Shown: piece after piece, positions 17,672 to 27,258 of the stretch
How the letters are laid out: each line of letters begins with the position of its first letter
How positions within the stretch are numbered: position 1 is the first letter of the stretch
DNA from: Desulfovibrio sp. TomC
GTDB lineage: Bacteria; Desulfobacterota; Desulfovibrionia; Desulfovibrionales; Desulfovibrionaceae
DNA length: 64,000 nt
Direction of reading: 5' to 3'
Assembly: GCF_000801335.2 (NCBI RefSeq)
Contig: NZ_JSEH01000015.1
Span: 1 to 64,000 of the forward strand
Translations under genes and position numbers: made by a program
The notes under the pieces: generated by a model
The model's database searches: none
The model's input: the letters and a program-made list of their open reading frames with translations, nothing else
Told to the model about the DNA's origin: nothing

Positions 17672-18319
17672 CTATCGGATCGCCGTCTCGGCTGAGACGG
17701 GCTTACGAATTTGCACCCACACGCCGTAGGGATCGGCCAACACCGTGGCCTGGGGCACCTGGGCCTTGGCCAGCACCGTGTCGAGGTATCCCTCCTCTTT
17801 CCAGGCGTTTCGCGTGTCTGCCTGGCCTTCCCCTGTCCACTTGGGGCGCATGGCCCGGACCTCTTCAAGCGTTTGGTAGTGGCTGAAACCACAGCCGATA
17901 AGCCCGTAGCCGCCCGGAGCCAGTACGCGGAGGATTTCCCGAAATGCGGCCACATGGTCCGGCCAAAACGGGATCGAGCCCCGACTGACCAGCAGGTCCA
18001 CCGTTGCGTTCTCCACCGGCATGGCCGTGACGTCGGCCTCCAGAAAGCGGAACCGCTCCGGGGCCAAGCCATGGTGCACAACATTTTCCCGGGCCATGGT
18101 AAGGACGTCCGGCGCGGCGTCCAGGCCGAGCATGGCGCAGTCGGTGATCTTGGCCAGTTCGATCAGCACCGCAGCGCCGCCAGTGCCGACATCCAGGCAC
18201 AGCCCGTTTCGGATGCCGCAATCGTCTACAATCTGCCGGGCAAGCAGGGGATACATGGCGGCAAACCGGTGGGAAGCAGTGTAGCGGTAAAAATCCTTGT
18301 CCGTGTCCGTTTTGTCCAT
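17672..18319 (-). CDS. Class I SAM-dependent methyltransferase (operon B)
   Basis: 215 residues. Motif I GLCLDVGTGGA (about 39-49), then LGLDAAPDVL and DVTAMPVENATVDLLVSRG. Paralogue of the operon A methyltransferase (206 residues), sharing the unusual GIRxGLCLD entry and VSRGSxxFWxD segment, so both probably act on related substrates. ATG 18319 follows an AGGAGC box and lies 10 bases after the ABC ATPase stop; its own stop overlaps or abuts the start of the radical SAM fusion gene. The frame is open upstream inside the ATPase gene but lacks a good start there. Cytoplasmic. Confidence 0.86.
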   Translation of the reverse strand: MDKTDTDKDFYRYTASHRFAAMYPLLARQIVDDCGIRNGLCLDVGTGGAAVLIELAKITDCAMLGLDAAPDVLTMARENVVHHGLAPERFRFLEADVTAMPVENATVDLLVSRGSIPFWPDHVAAFREILRVLAPGGYGLIGCGFSHYQTLEEVRAMRPKWTGEGQADTRNAWKEEGYLDTVLAKAQVPQATVLADPYGVWVQIRKPVSAETAIR

Positions 18320-18329
18320 ACGGCTGCTC

Positions 18330-19178
18330 CTATTGGGGGCGTCGGGCTTCGTGGTTGATTGGCCGGGCCACGTCCTGGGAGGAAGTCCGATCCGGCCCGC
18401 TGCGGCCGATACGATCGGGAATGCAGACCCGGATGGTTTCATTCATGGAAAATACCGAGATATCCGCATCGTAGAGGCGGCTTAAGTTGTCGCGCGTAAC
18501 GACCGCACGGGGCGCGCCGTCGGCGACCACCTGTCCCTCGCGCAGCAACAGCACGTGGTCCGCCACCCACAGGGCGTGGTCTGGGCAGTGGGTGGTCATG
18601 ACGCAGGTATGCCCCTCGGCGCACAACTCCTGGAGGATGGCCAGAAATTTTGCCTGATGCCCGAAATCCAGGCCGGTTATGGGTTCGTCGAGCACCAGGG
18701 CCTCGGCCTGCTGGGCCAGAGCCCTAGCCAGCATGGTCAGTTGCCGCTGGCCGCCGCTTAAGCGCGTGACGGGAATATGGGCCAGATGCCCGATGGAGAA
18801 TCGCTCCAGCGCCGCCTGGGCGATGTCCCGGTCCTTTTGGGCGGGACGTCCGAAAACCGAAGCGCCGACGGCCCGGCCCATCAACACCATTTCCAAGGCG
18901 GTGTAGGCAAAGGGGATATGATGCAACTGGGGCACGTAGGCCACTCGCCGGGCCATCTCCGGTCTGGACAGGGCATGGGCCACGCGGCCGGAAACTAGCA
19001 AACGGCCAGCGGCCGGGGTAAGCAGCCCGAGCATGAGCCGCAAGAGGGTGGTCTTGCCGCAGCCGTTTGGTCCCAACAGACAGACAAGTTCTCCCGCCCC
19101 TAGCTGAAACGAGACCCGGCGCAGAACGGGCGTGCCGTTGTAGGCAAAGGCCAGGTCTTCGGCCGCAAACACAGACAT
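18330..19178 (-). CDS. ABC transporter ATPase, iron-chelate/corrinoid type (FecE/BtuD-like)
   Basis: 282 residues. Walker A GPNGCGKTT, Q-loop YVPQLHH, signature LSGGQRQ, Walker B ALVLDEPITGLD and switch His in MTTHCPDHA. A typical FecE/FhuC/BtuD ATPase with a C-terminal extension of about 45 residues that I cannot interpret. ATG 19178 lies just past the permease stop. With the permease and binding protein upstream it forms a complete inner-membrane importer for large metal-containing compounds such as siderophores, haem or corrinoids. Confidence 0.92.
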   Translation of the reverse strand: MSVFAAEDLAFAYNGTPVLRRVSFQLGAGELVCLLGPNGCGKTTLLRLMLGLLTPAAGRLLVSGRVAHALSRPEMARRVAYVPQLHHIPFAYTALEMVLMGRAVGASVFGRPAQKDRDIAQAALERFSIGHLAHIPVTRLSGGQRQLTMLARALAQQAEALVLDEPITGLDFGHQAKFLAILQELCAEGHTCVMTTHCPDHALWVADHVLLLREGQVVADGAPRAVVTRDNLSRLYDADISVFSMNETIRVCIPDRIGRSGPDRTSSQDVARPINHEARRPQ

Positions 19179-19179
19179 A

Positions 19180-20229
19180 TTACCCCCAGGACTTCCGGGC
19201 GTTTCGCAAAACAAGCGGAAAAAACGGGATGCCGACCAGGGCGGTCAGGATGCCCAGGGGGATTTCCACGCCAAAGGCCAGACGGGACACATCGTCCACC
19301 AGCAACAGGTAGATCCCGCCAAGCAGGGCGGCAGTGGGCAACAGCGCCCGGTTGCTCGGGCCGACCAGCATGCGTCCGGCGTGGGGGATGATAAGCCCCA
19401 CCCAGCCGACCAGTCCGGCGATGGAGACGGTGGCGGCGCAAAGGATCGTGGAGACGGCGATGAGTCCCAGCCGGACCCGGCCGACGTTGAGCCCCAGGCT
19501 TTTGGCTTCCTCGTCGCCAAGGCTCAGCAGGTCGAGCTGGCGGGACATGAGAAACAGTCCGGCCATGCCGAGGCAAAAGATCGGAGCGGCCCGGCCGACC
19601 GTCCCGGCATCGGCCCGGGACAGGCCGCCCATCAACCAATAGGTGATGGCCGGGAGTTGGTCAGTCGGATCGGCCACATATTTGACCGCCGAGAGCAGGG
19701 CTGTGAACAGGGCTGTGCTGATGACGCCGCCCAGGATGAGCAACAACAAGCGGTCGCCCTGGCATACGCGGGCCAGCGTCAAGGCCAGCCCCACAGCGAC
19801 AAGCCCCCCGCCAAAGGCGCAGCCCTGGATGGCCAGCCAGGAACCTTTCGCCAGCATGCCCAGGGCCGCGCCAAAGGATGCGCCGGCCAGGACGCCAAGC
19901 AGCCCCGGCGAGACCAGGGGATTGACGAACATGGACTGGAAGGCCGCGCCTGAGGTGGAAAGGGCCGCGCCGACCAGAATCGCGGCCATAAGGCGTGGGG
20001 CGCGGATGTCGAAGAGCACGATCCTAACCAAGCCCAGTCGCGTATCCTCGGGGGGCGTCACCCTGCCCAGCGCGTGGAGCAGGGCGCGCCACTGATCGGC
20101 TAGGGCGATGGGATAGTTGCCGGCCGTCAGCGACCAGACGGTTGCCGCCAGCAAGACGATGCCCAGCAGCCAGGGGGTCACGAACACCCTGGCTGCCGGA
20201 TGGGAAACCTCGGAGTGGTCGGACCTCAC
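19180..20229 (-). CDS. FecCD/BtuC-family ABC transporter permease
   Basis: 349 residues, about ten membrane helices. Family hallmarks are RAPRLMAAILVGAALSTSGA, NPLVSPGLLGVLAGA and the late segment GLVGWVGLIIPHAGRMLVG. The homodimer forms the channel for siderophore, haem or vitamin B12 import. GTG 20229 overlaps the binding-protein stop (GTGA), indicating translational coupling in operon B. Confidence 0.93.
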   Translation of the reverse strand: MRSDHSEVSHPAARVFVTPWLLGIVLLAATVWSLTAGNYPIALADQWRALLHALGRVTPPEDTRLGLVRIVLFDIRAPRLMAAILVGAALSTSGAAFQSMFVNPLVSPGLLGVLAGASFGAALGMLAKGSWLAIQGCAFGGGLVAVGLALTLARVCQGDRLLLLILGGVISTALFTALLSAVKYVADPTDQLPAITYWLMGGLSRADAGTVGRAAPIFCLGMAGLFLMSRQLDLLSLGDEEAKSLGLNVGRVRLGLIAVSTILCAATVSIAGLVGWVGLIIPHAGRMLVGPSNRALLPTAALLGGIYLLLVDDVSRLAFGVEIPLGILTALVGIPFFPLVLRNARKSWG

Positions 20230-21284
20230 GGCTTGCCGGCGTCCTTTTGCCCCAAAAACTCCCGGGCTTGGGCTTCGGTCACGTCTTCGTTCCAGAAGAG
20301 CTTGAAGAAATCCCGGGTCTCCCGGACCATGTCATAGGGGAACACCTCAGGGTACAGGGCGTTGGCCAGCCATTTCACACCCAACAGGCGCATGAAGGAT
20401 GGCGGACGGTCAAACCAGTTCAGCGGCAGATCGGGGATATTGAGCACCCGGCCTTGTTGCACCGCCGGGACCGCGGCCCAAAGGGGAGAGGTCAGGATCA
20501 TGTCGCGGCACTTGGCGTCCTGGGCCAGGATAACCTGGGGCGCGTAGCTGAGCACGGTTTCCATGGTGACCTTGTCCATGCCGTACCGCCGGGTCTGGGG
20601 GGCCGGGTGGACATTGCGGCCGCCGGCCAGTTCCAGGACCAGGGTGTGAAAGGACCCCCGGCCGTCTGTGTAAAGCCCGTCGCCGCCTTCGGCATAGTAG
20701 ACGGTCAGGCGTTTGTCCTCGGGAATGGAAGCCACGCCTTTGTCAATGTCGGCCAGGGTCCGCTCGGCATAGGCGGCGAGCGCCTCCCCCCGGTCCTTTT
20801 TGTCAAACACTTCGCCCAAGAGGCGCAGGGCCTTGGGGTAGGCCGCAAGCGATTCACTCTCAATGTGCACGACCGGAATGCGCATGGTCGTAAAAAACGC
20901 TTCGAAATCTTCATTGCCCTTGGCCATGGACCCGCTGATGACGCAATCCGGCGCAGCCTTGAGCAACGCCTCCTTGTTGGGCGTCATACCCTGGCCGAAA
21001 AAACCGCCAAGCACCGGCAGATCACGGGCGCACGGGGCAAACCAGTCCCGGGCCGTCTTGGTCTGGGGGTAATTCCAGCCCACCAGCAGACAGGGATCAA
21101 GGGCGTAGACGAGCAACGCATCCGGCGGGGAAAGCGCATAGACCCGTTTGGGAAAGTCAGGTGTCGTCACGGTCTGCCCGGACATATCCGTGAAGGTTGC
21201 AGCCGCTGCAGGTGCGACAGCCAGGCAACAAAGCAGGAGCAAGATCAGGATCAGACGGAGACAAGGAGGGGCAGGGCGGTGCAT
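20226..21284 (-). CDS. Periplasmic substrate-binding protein (FecB/BtuF-like)
   Basis: 352 residues. The signal peptide MHRPAPPCLRLILILLLLCC ends near APAAAA; Cys residues in the hydrophobic core make a lipoprotein possible but not clear. The mature part starts FTDMSGQTVTTPDFPKRVYAL, the usual entry of helical-backbone (type III) binding proteins, and ends with a lobe containing LGVKWLANALYPEVF. It hands ligand to the adjacent FecCD-like permease. ATG 21284 has an AAGGAAG box. First gene of operon B; its C-terminal lobe is the one duplicated in the radical SAM fusion at the operon's end. Confidence 0.92.
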   Translation of the reverse strand: MHRPAPPCLRLILILLLLCCLAVAPAAAATFTDMSGQTVTTPDFPKRVYALSPPDALLVYALDPCLLVGWNYPQTKTARDWFAPCARDLPVLGGFFGQGMTPNKEALLKAAPDCVISGSMAKGNEDFEAFFTTMRIPVVHIESESLAAYPKALRLLGEVFDKKDRGEALAAYAERTLADIDKGVASIPEDKRLTVYYAEGGDGLYTDGRGSFHTLVLELAGGRNVHPAPQTRRYGMDKVTMETVLSYAPQVILAQDAKCRDMILTSPLWAAVPAVQQGRVLNIPDLPLNWFDRPPSFMRLLGVKWLANALYPEVFPYDMVRETRDFFKLFWNEDVTEAQAREFLGQKDAGKP

Positions 21285-22071
21285 GGCATACTTCCTTTCG
21301 TGTCGGACGTGTTGCGCGGTAGGGTGCGGCAGACTGCTCCCCGGCTCGGGGCGTTTCTCCGGGCCGCAACAACTCTGTCCGGCCCCGATGAGTATCCAAG
21401 AGAGTATATCCCTTGGACAAAAACGGAGGCAATGTGACACTGCGTTGATGTTTGTTCGTAATTGCGGGTAGTTGGCTTGGAACTTGTAATTATTAACTCG
21501 CACGAATAGGCCGGTTGCGCGGCCTGTTCCGCAACGGGACGAGATTTATGGAGAATGCCTCTGGATCAGGGGAGTACGATTTCTCTGGTCGGTGGAAAGC
21601 GATTGTCCAACACAGTCAGGAAAGGGCTTCATAAGGAATTTTCTGGTTTCGGGTGCACTCGTGCGGGGCCGAAATGAAAGTCTTTATTTTTTTGTTGGTC
21701 GCGGATCAGGCAGTGCCCTTGCCTTTGGCTGCCAGCGTGTTGGGATGCCGGGATTTTGGGAAGTTGGCTCGCGTATGTTCTCCGTCAGTTCTTTGGAGGA
21801 TTGGCATAGGATGCCACATAATTATTCAAAATAGTGTCAAAAAACCTCGATGCAGCACTTCCCTTGAAGGGCTGCCGCTGCGCCATCGGCCTCTTTCTGC
21901 GCCAACCGCACCGACTTTGTCGCTAATGTATTGATTGCGAGTCTGATATGCTCCATATTAGGCACAGGGCCAGGCTGGGGTGTCTATTCGTTTTCGCCCA
22001 GCTATGCTCGCCAGCGTCACCGCATAGGCCCAGAAGAGGTCCAGATTGTTGTGGCGACCAGGAGGACGACA
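21285..22071. other. Divergent intergenic region, no gene recognised
   Basis: About 790 bases between operon B (leftward) and the MEDS gene (rightward). It holds the promoters for both. I see a small inverted repeat CCAAG/CTTGG at about 21389-21411 near two AGTAT repeats, and no Fur-like palindrome. Short open frames around 21592-21934 have no ribosome-binding site or recognisable product. Confidence 0.55.
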
Positions 22072-22725
22072 ATGCACATCACAACGACAAATCAGCCGCC
22101 ATTGGCGCTTGGATTTGGAAATTATACTTGCAACTGGGGAACCCATTTCTGCGGCCTCTACGAAACGGAAGCCGAGCGAGACGAAATTATCATGGGATTT
22201 CTGGCCCATGGAGCGCAAGCAGGGGATCTTCAGTGTTACGTCCCGGCTGAGCGAACAATTGAAGATTTCAGGCACGAGTTTTCGAAACATTGCCCCTTGT
22301 GTGAACAATATCTAGCTGACCAGAATACGATGAAGATTCATTCTGCCAAGGATATATACTACCCGGACGGAACATTCTCTCCTTGGGACATGGAGGATGC
22401 ATTAAATGATGTTTTTGAGAAAAGCCAAAGAAACGGGAAACGAAATGTTCGGACCGCAGCGGAGATGGTCTGGGCGCTTGAAGCCATTCCCGGAGTGGAC
22501 CATCTTATGGCTTACGAATCGAGGCTCAATTACTTTATTGCGGAAAAACCATGGATCAGTATTTGTCTGTACAATGTGACAAAATTTGATGGCAAGACGA
22601 TTCTGCAGGTCCTGCAAACGCATCCCTATACTATCAGCCAAGGCGTGGTCACCGAAAATCCTTTCTTCCAGGATCCAGACATCTGGCTTGCGAAAAATGC
22701 CCCTGAGTTCCTCCGACGTGGCTGA
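22072..22725 (+). CDS. MEDS-domain sensory protein
   Basis: 217 residues, soluble. The whole protein matches the MEDS (methanogen/methylotroph, DcmR sensory) domain layout: GTHFCGLYETEAERDEIIMG, then LAHGAQAGDLQCYV, an acidic middle, and a C-terminal MAYESRLNYF segment. Such domains are thought to sense small hydrocarbon-like ligands or redox state, but the ligand is unknown here. ATG 22072 follows a strong AGGAGG. Its end overlaps the following hybrid histidine kinase by 29 bases, so the pair is co-expressed and the MEDS protein probably feeds the kinase. Confidence 0.82.
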   Translation: MHITTTNQPPLALGFGNYTCNWGTHFCGLYETEAERDEIIMGFLAHGAQAGDLQCYVPAERTIEDFRHEFSKHCPLCEQYLADQNTMKIHSAKDIYYPDGTFSPWDMEDALNDVFEKSQRNGKRNVRTAAEMVWALEAIPGVDHLMAYESRLNYFIAEKPWISICLYNVTKFDGKTILQVLQTHPYTISQGVVTENPFFQDPDIWLAKNAPEFLRRG

Positions 22726-24862
22726 TCAACAGGACGTCGCGCACGATCTGTTTCTGCTCCTGCTCAACCTGTCGCAATTCTCAGACAGGAAGCTGGTCAT
22801 CAGGGTCTTTGCAGAAGCTGCAAGCGCGCTTTGGCCTACGCTTTCTTTGTCCTATGTCGAGACCGCGCCCCCGGACCAACCAACGGTCCTGAGTCTGGAC
22901 ACCTTGAAGAACAATTATGGCGGCTTCCTGATCAAAGGGGAGCTCGACGCCCTCCCTTCCCAGAAGCGAAAGCTGCTGGGCAACGCCGTGAGCCTGCTCG
23001 CGCTGCTGTTGGAACGTCTGGAGCAGCAGCAGCAACTTCAGGACCGCGGGCAAACGCTGGAGAATGAAGTCGCTGTCCGGACAAAGGAACTTGCCGCCCG
23101 AAACCAAGAACTGGAAAAGGAAGTTGCCCAGCGCAAGCGGGCCGAGGCGCATCTCCAACGCACATCCGCCGTCAACAAAGCCCAGGCGGACATCGCCAGT
23201 GCCCTCACCCGGCCAGAATCCTCGATTGAGGACATCGCTGAGGTTGTTTACCGGTGTGCTTTGAAGATCACCGAAAGCGCCTACGGATTCGTCTCGTCCA
23301 TTGATCCAAAGACGCAGGAAAATGCTGCCCCCATGCGTCCCGATCCGCGACAAGCGGAACAGTGCCTTGTCAAACCAGATTCGGGAATCTGTTTTCCCAA
23401 CGATCCAGGCAGGTTTGCTGTATTCCGGGGGGCCGCTTTGTATCGCGGGCAGCCGTTTTGCGCCAACGCCCCAGACAGCCGCCTGACTGGTTTTGTTGTG
23501 CCGCCCGGGCATATGCCCATTGAGCGGATCATGGCTGTGCCGGCTGTTTATCGAGGGGAACTTTTCGGCGAAATCGTCTTGGCCAATTCGAAACGGGACT
23601 ACACAGAGGATGATTCGGCTGCCGTTACAGTCTTTGCCAACCTTTTTGCTTTGGCCGTGTACAGGATGCGCGCTCTGGAAGAACTCCTCAAGGCGAAAGA
23701 CTCCGCCGAGACAGCCAGCAAAGCCAAGTCTGAATTCCTGGCCAACATGAGCCATGAGATCCGCACGCCGCTCAACGGCATTCTCGGCATGCTTCAACTG
23801 ATGGGAAGCACCCCGCTTGACGGCGAACAACAAGAGTACCTCCTCGCAGCAATGAAATCCTCCCAGCGTCTCACGCGTCTTTTGTCGGACATCCTCGACC
23901 TGTCCAGGATCGAGGCGGGGAAAATGGCCATCCATGAAGAGGTGTTTGAGATAGCAGTCCAGCGGGATCTCATTGTTGATCTTTTTGCCATGGAGGCAGG
24001 CGAGAAAGGGGTTGGACTGGATTTTTTCATTGATGAGCGTATGCCGTCGCACCTTATCGGGGACAAGTCACGTCTCCAACAGATCCTTTTTAACTTGGTT
24101 GGAAACGCCATAAAATTTACGGATACGGGCAGCGTGCGGGTTGATGCGACGCCTCTCGGTTTGCAAAATGGCTTATTGCGCGTCCTTTTCGTTGTTCAGG
24201 ACACTGGAATAGGCATTGCGGACGACTTGCTCCGGATTGTTTTCCAACCTTTCACCCAGGCCGAGGATTCCTACACTCGCCGTTTCCAGGGGGCCGGATT
24301 AGGGCTTTCCATTGTTCAAAAACTGCTCCGCATGATGCACGGAGAAATGGCTATCGACAGTGGTGAAGGTCTGGGCACGACAGTGTACTGCTCCCTGCCG
24401 TTCAAACTGACTGACTCTCTGCACAGTCATGAGGAACAGGCCGAGCAAGCGGAGAGCCTCCGAAAGGACCGGCCGTTACGCATACTTTTCGCAGAAGACG
24501 ATGCGGTGAATTTGATGGCCGGCCAGCGGTTGCTTGAGAAGTCGGGTTACATCGTCGCCACGGCTGTGGATGGTCATGGAGCCATCATGCGTCTTAGAGA
24601 CCAGGAATTCGACCTGATTCTCATGGATATTCAGATGCCCGGCATGGATGGTGTGGCGGCTACCAGAGCGATTCGGGAAGGGAAGGCCGGCCAGGATAAG
24701 GCAAACATCCCGATCATCGCCATGACGGCCTATTCTATGACGGGCGATAGAGAGAAATTCCTGGCTGCCGGGATGGACGACTACGTCGCAAAGCCGGTCG
24801 CCTTGGCCGAGTTGCAAACCGTCATTAACAGAGTGATGGTTGGAATGAATTCGGCGGTATGA
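22697..24862 (+). CDS. Hybrid sensor histidine kinase/response regulator
   Basis: 721 residues, no membrane helix. Order: an N-terminal part with a coiled coil (about 95-175), a GAF-like domain (about 185-335), HisKA with [11 protein letters not shown] (His about 353), HATPase with [15 protein letters not shown] and GAGLGL, then a receiver domain with phospho-acceptor [10 protein letters not shown] (Asp about 644) and lysine in DDYVAKP. Cytoplasmic phosphorelay kinase. The ATG at 22697 lies inside the MEDS gene end and has a weak ribosome-binding site, consistent with coupling. No phosphotransfer domain is in this protein, so another protein must accept the phosphate. Output unknown. Confidence 0.9.
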   Translation: MPLSSSDVADQQDVAHDLFLLLLNLSQFSDRKLVIRVFAEAASALWPTLSLSYVETAPPDQPTVLSLDTLKNNYGGFLIKGELDALPSQKRKLLGNAVSLLALLLERLEQQQQLQDRGQTLENEVAVRTKELAARNQELEKEVAQRKRAEAHLQRTSAVNKAQADIASALTRPESSIEDIAEVVYRCALKITESAYGFVSSIDPKTQENAAPMRPDPRQAEQCLVKPDSGICFPNDPGRFAVFRGAALYRGQPFCANAPDSRLTGFVVPPGHMPIERIMAVPAVYRGELFGEIVLANSKRDYTEDDSAAVTVFANLFALAVYRMRALEELLKAKDSAETASKAKSEFLANMSHEIRTPLNGILGMLQLMGSTPLDGEQQEYLLAAMKSSQRLTRLLSDILDLSRIEAGKMAIHEEVFEIAVQRDLIVDLFAMEAGEKGVGLDFFIDERMPSHLIGDKSRLQQILFNLVGNAIKFTDTGSVRVDATPLGLQNGLLRVLFVVQDTGIGIADDLLRIVFQPFTQAEDSYTRRFQGAGLGLSIVQKLLRMMHGEMAIDSGEGLGTTVYCSLPFKLTDSLHSHEEQAEQAESLRKDRPLRILFAEDDAVNLMAGQRLLEKSGYIVATAVDGHGAIMRLRDQEFDLILMDIQMPGMDGVAATRAIREGKAGQDKANIPIIAMTAYSMTGDREKFLAAGMDDYVAKPVALAELQTVINRVMVGMNSAV

Positions 24863-25107
24863 GCATGAGCTCCAGGGGAGAAGGCATCGCAAGGCAGCCC
24901 CGGGTGATTGTCTGACGGCCAGGCGGGGCAGGCTGGATGAGTCGCATCTGCACAGCACCGTCTCTGGTGTCAGCTGCCTGGAGAGAATGACTTAAGGGGG
25001 TGGCTTCCTGCGAAGCAGAGCGGCAATTCCTGAAGGTGGCAGAAGAGGGTGGTGAGGCCGCGGGACGGCCTGGAAAGCCCCGCCTCCAAGCGGTTTGCCG
25101 GTCATGT

Positions 25108-25791
25108 TTACCGGGGCAGGAATTCTTCGGAAACGCAGGGAGGTTGTGAATATGGCGCCGCAGGCGGAGGGCGGCGCTCCAAGAGGCTGGAGGTTACAGC
25201 CGTGGGCATGCGGTGTGGTTCGCACAGCCCCAGGCGCAGGGCCGAAACGAAGTCCTCGCGGCAGCGCACAGGGGCGCGGAGGCGGGTAGCCACTTTCCCC
25301 AGTTCGGCGAGGCTGTGGGCATCGCTTCCCCCCAGAGCCACGAGATTGCGGCGTTGGACCAGGGCCAGGGCCTGTTCGTTGGCTGTGGCCGGGTTGCGGC
25401 CGTTGATCGCCTCGACCAGCCGGCAGTCAGGGGAACTCAAAATATGCTCCTGGACAGCACGTCCTGGCCGAAAGGGATGGGCGGCAACGGCGACGCCGCC
25501 GGCCGCATCGACCAGCGGCAACATCTCCTCGGCATGAAGACCGAAGGGGAGACTGGCAAATGGTCCAAAAACAAGAAAGTCGCCCTGAGGCGTGGTATAT
25601 TCCATGCCCACAATCACGCACAGACCGTCAGGTTGCATGCCTTCATGGAGACCATGAACAGCATTCATGGTTTCATGGTCGGTGATGCAGACGCCGTCCA
25701 GGCCTCGACGCCTGGAGTGTTTGAGGATATCAGAGAGTGGGAGCTGGCTGCATGAGGAGCGATCCGTGTGCACATGGATATCGAAGAGCAT
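25108..25791 (-). CDS. PHP-domain metal-dependent phosphoesterase
   Basis: 227 residues. The N-terminal metal motif is DIHVHTDRSS, followed by ITDHETM, VGMEYTT, VAAHPFRPG and a late GGSDAHS, the spaced His/Asp/Glu ligands of PHP (polymerase and histidinol phosphatase) enzymes that hydrolyse phosphoesters with a trinuclear metal site. The substrate may be a nucleotide or a sugar phosphate and cannot be told. The last ~30 residues are Pro-rich and unconserved in look. Divergent from the phosphoglycerate mutase gene with a short shared promoter region (25792-25896). Confidence 0.87.
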   Translation of the reverse strand: MLFDIHVHTDRSSCSQLPLSDILKHSRRRGLDGVCITDHETMNAVHGLHEGMQPDGLCVIVGMEYTTPQGDFLVFGPFASLPFGLHAEEMLPLVDAAGGVAVAAHPFRPGRAVQEHILSSPDCRLVEAINGRNPATANEQALALVQRRNLVALGGSDAHSLAELGKVATRLRAPVRCREDFVSALRLGLCEPHRMPTAVTSSLLERRPPPAAPYSQPPCVSEEFLPR

Positions 25792-25896
25792 GCGGCTTCT
25801 TTAGAGCAAATACCCGAATGTGACAAATATCGTTTCCTGATGTAACGCCTTGCATGCGATAGAAGCAGTCTATGGAACCGCCATCCACAGGTACGT

Positions 25897-27258
25897 ATGT
25901 CCAGGAAATGTCTCCTTATTGTGCTGGACGGTCTGGGTGACCGCAGCTACGAGGTTTTTGGGGGGAAGACGCCGCTCCAGGCCGCCTGGACGCCGACCCT
26001 GGACCGCCTGGCCCGCGAAGGGGCCAACGGCCTGTTTCACGCCGGCCTGCTTGGGCAAGCCTTGCCCAGTGAAAACGCCCATTTCGCCATGTTCGGCTAT
26101 CCTGCTGCGGCGTTTCCAGGTCGGGGGGCCATTGAGGCCTTGGGGGCCGGCGTCGATCTCAAGCCTGATCAGATGGCGGTCCTGGCGCATTTCGTGTCGG
26201 CGGCCGATGATGCCGGACGGCTGCGTATCCTGCGGGACAAGGCCGGACCTGTGGCAGCGGCGGAGGTTGCCGCTTTGCTGGCGGCCGTGGGCGTCTTTGA
26301 GGCTCAGGGCGTTGCCATTCGATTCCATCCCACCCAAGGGCTTTTTGGCGTCTTGACGCTGACCGGCGACGTCTCCCCGCTTGTAACCGATTCCAACCCC
26401 ATGCGCGACGGCGTCTTTGCCTCGCAGATTCTTCCCCTGGCCACGGCCGCCGCCGACCCGGAGGAACTGCTTCGGGCAAAGCGCACGGCCCTGGCCCTGA
26501 CGCACTATCTTGGCTGGGTGCATCGCCGGCTGGCCGTCCATCCCCTCAATGATCGGCGGCAACGGCAGAATCTGCCTGTCGTCAACGCCATGGTGACCCA
26601 GCGGGCAGGACGGCTGCGGCCTATCGTTGCCTTTGCCGAGCGTTTTGGACTGCGCGGCGCATCCATCGCATCCGGGGCCATGTTTCATGGCCTGGCCCGG
26701 CTGCTGGGGCTGCACCCCATACCCGTATCCGACACGGCCGATCCCGGCCGGGACCTGGCCGAACGTCTGGGACTGGCGCGTCAGGCTTTGCAGGACTTCG
26801 ACGTCATCCACGTGCATACCAAGGCCCCGGACGAGGCGGCCCATCGCAAGGACCCGCTTCGCAAGCAAGCGGTCATCGCGTCGCTGGACCAGGGGCTGGC
26901 CGAAGGATTGCGGCCGCTGTGGGATGACCCGGAGTTGCTGGTGCTGGTCACTGCAGATCACTCCACGCCAAGCGGCGGGCCGCTTATTCACTCGGGAGAG
27001 GCCGTGCCTTTGGTTTTGCGCGGTCGCGGCCAGCGCAGGGACGGCGTGGCCTTTTTTGACGAAGTCTCGGCCGCTGCCGGCTGCCTGGGCCAGGTCCGTG
27101 GGCCGGAGCTTATGCTGCTCGTGCTCAACGCCCTTGAGTTGTCCAAGCTTGAGGGGATCATGGATACGCCTGAGGATCGTCCCTATTGGCCCGGACCGTA
27201 TGCGCCGTTTGTCCTGCCGCCGCCAAAAACTGGAGAAGGGGGAGGTGGTGATGCCTAA
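25897..27258 (+). CDS. apgM: 2,3-bisphosphoglycerate-independent phosphoglycerate mutase, archaeal (ApgM) type
   Basis: 453 residues, alkaline-phosphatase superfamily. N-terminal metal motif LIVLDGLGDRS, the segment TPTLDRLA, substrate loop NAHFAMFGY, and C-terminal metal ligands HVHTKAPDEAAH and TADHSTPSG. Interconverts 3- and 2-phosphoglycerate in glycolysis and gluconeogenesis. The archaeal form is common in anaerobes. ATG 25897 gives the family N terminus directly. Its stop overlaps the next gene's start by eight bases. Confidence 0.88.
   Translation: MSRKCLLIVLDGLGDRSYEVFGGKTPLQAAWTPTLDRLAREGANGLFHAGLLGQALPSENAHFAMFGYPAAAFPGRGAIEALGAGVDLKPDQMAVLAHFVSAADDAGRLRILRDKAGPVAAAEVAALLAAVGVFEAQGVAIRFHPTQGLFGVLTLTGDVSPLVTDSNPMRDGVFASQILPLATAAADPEELLRAKRTALALTHYLGWVHRRLAVHPLNDRRQRQNLPVVNAMVTQRAGRLRPIVAFAERFGLRGASIASGAMFHGLARLLGLHPIPVSDTADPGRDLAERLGLARQALQDFDVIHVHTKAPDEAAHRKDPLRKQAVIASLDQGLAEGLRPLWDDPELLVLVTADHSTPSGGPLIHSGEAVPLVLRGRGQRRDGVAFFDEVSAAAGCLGQVRGPELMLLVLNALELSKLEGIMDTPEDRPYWPGPYAPFVLPPPKTGEGGGGDA

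Noticed and set aside
20142-21437. 431-codon open frame on the + strand
   Set aside because: It is fully antisense to the FecB-like binding protein and permease, Gly/Gln/His-rich and without a domain; a high-GC shadow.
21592-21934. Short open frames upstream of the MEDS gene
   Set aside because: Two overlapping frames of about 80-90 codons in different phases, neither with translation signals or similarity.
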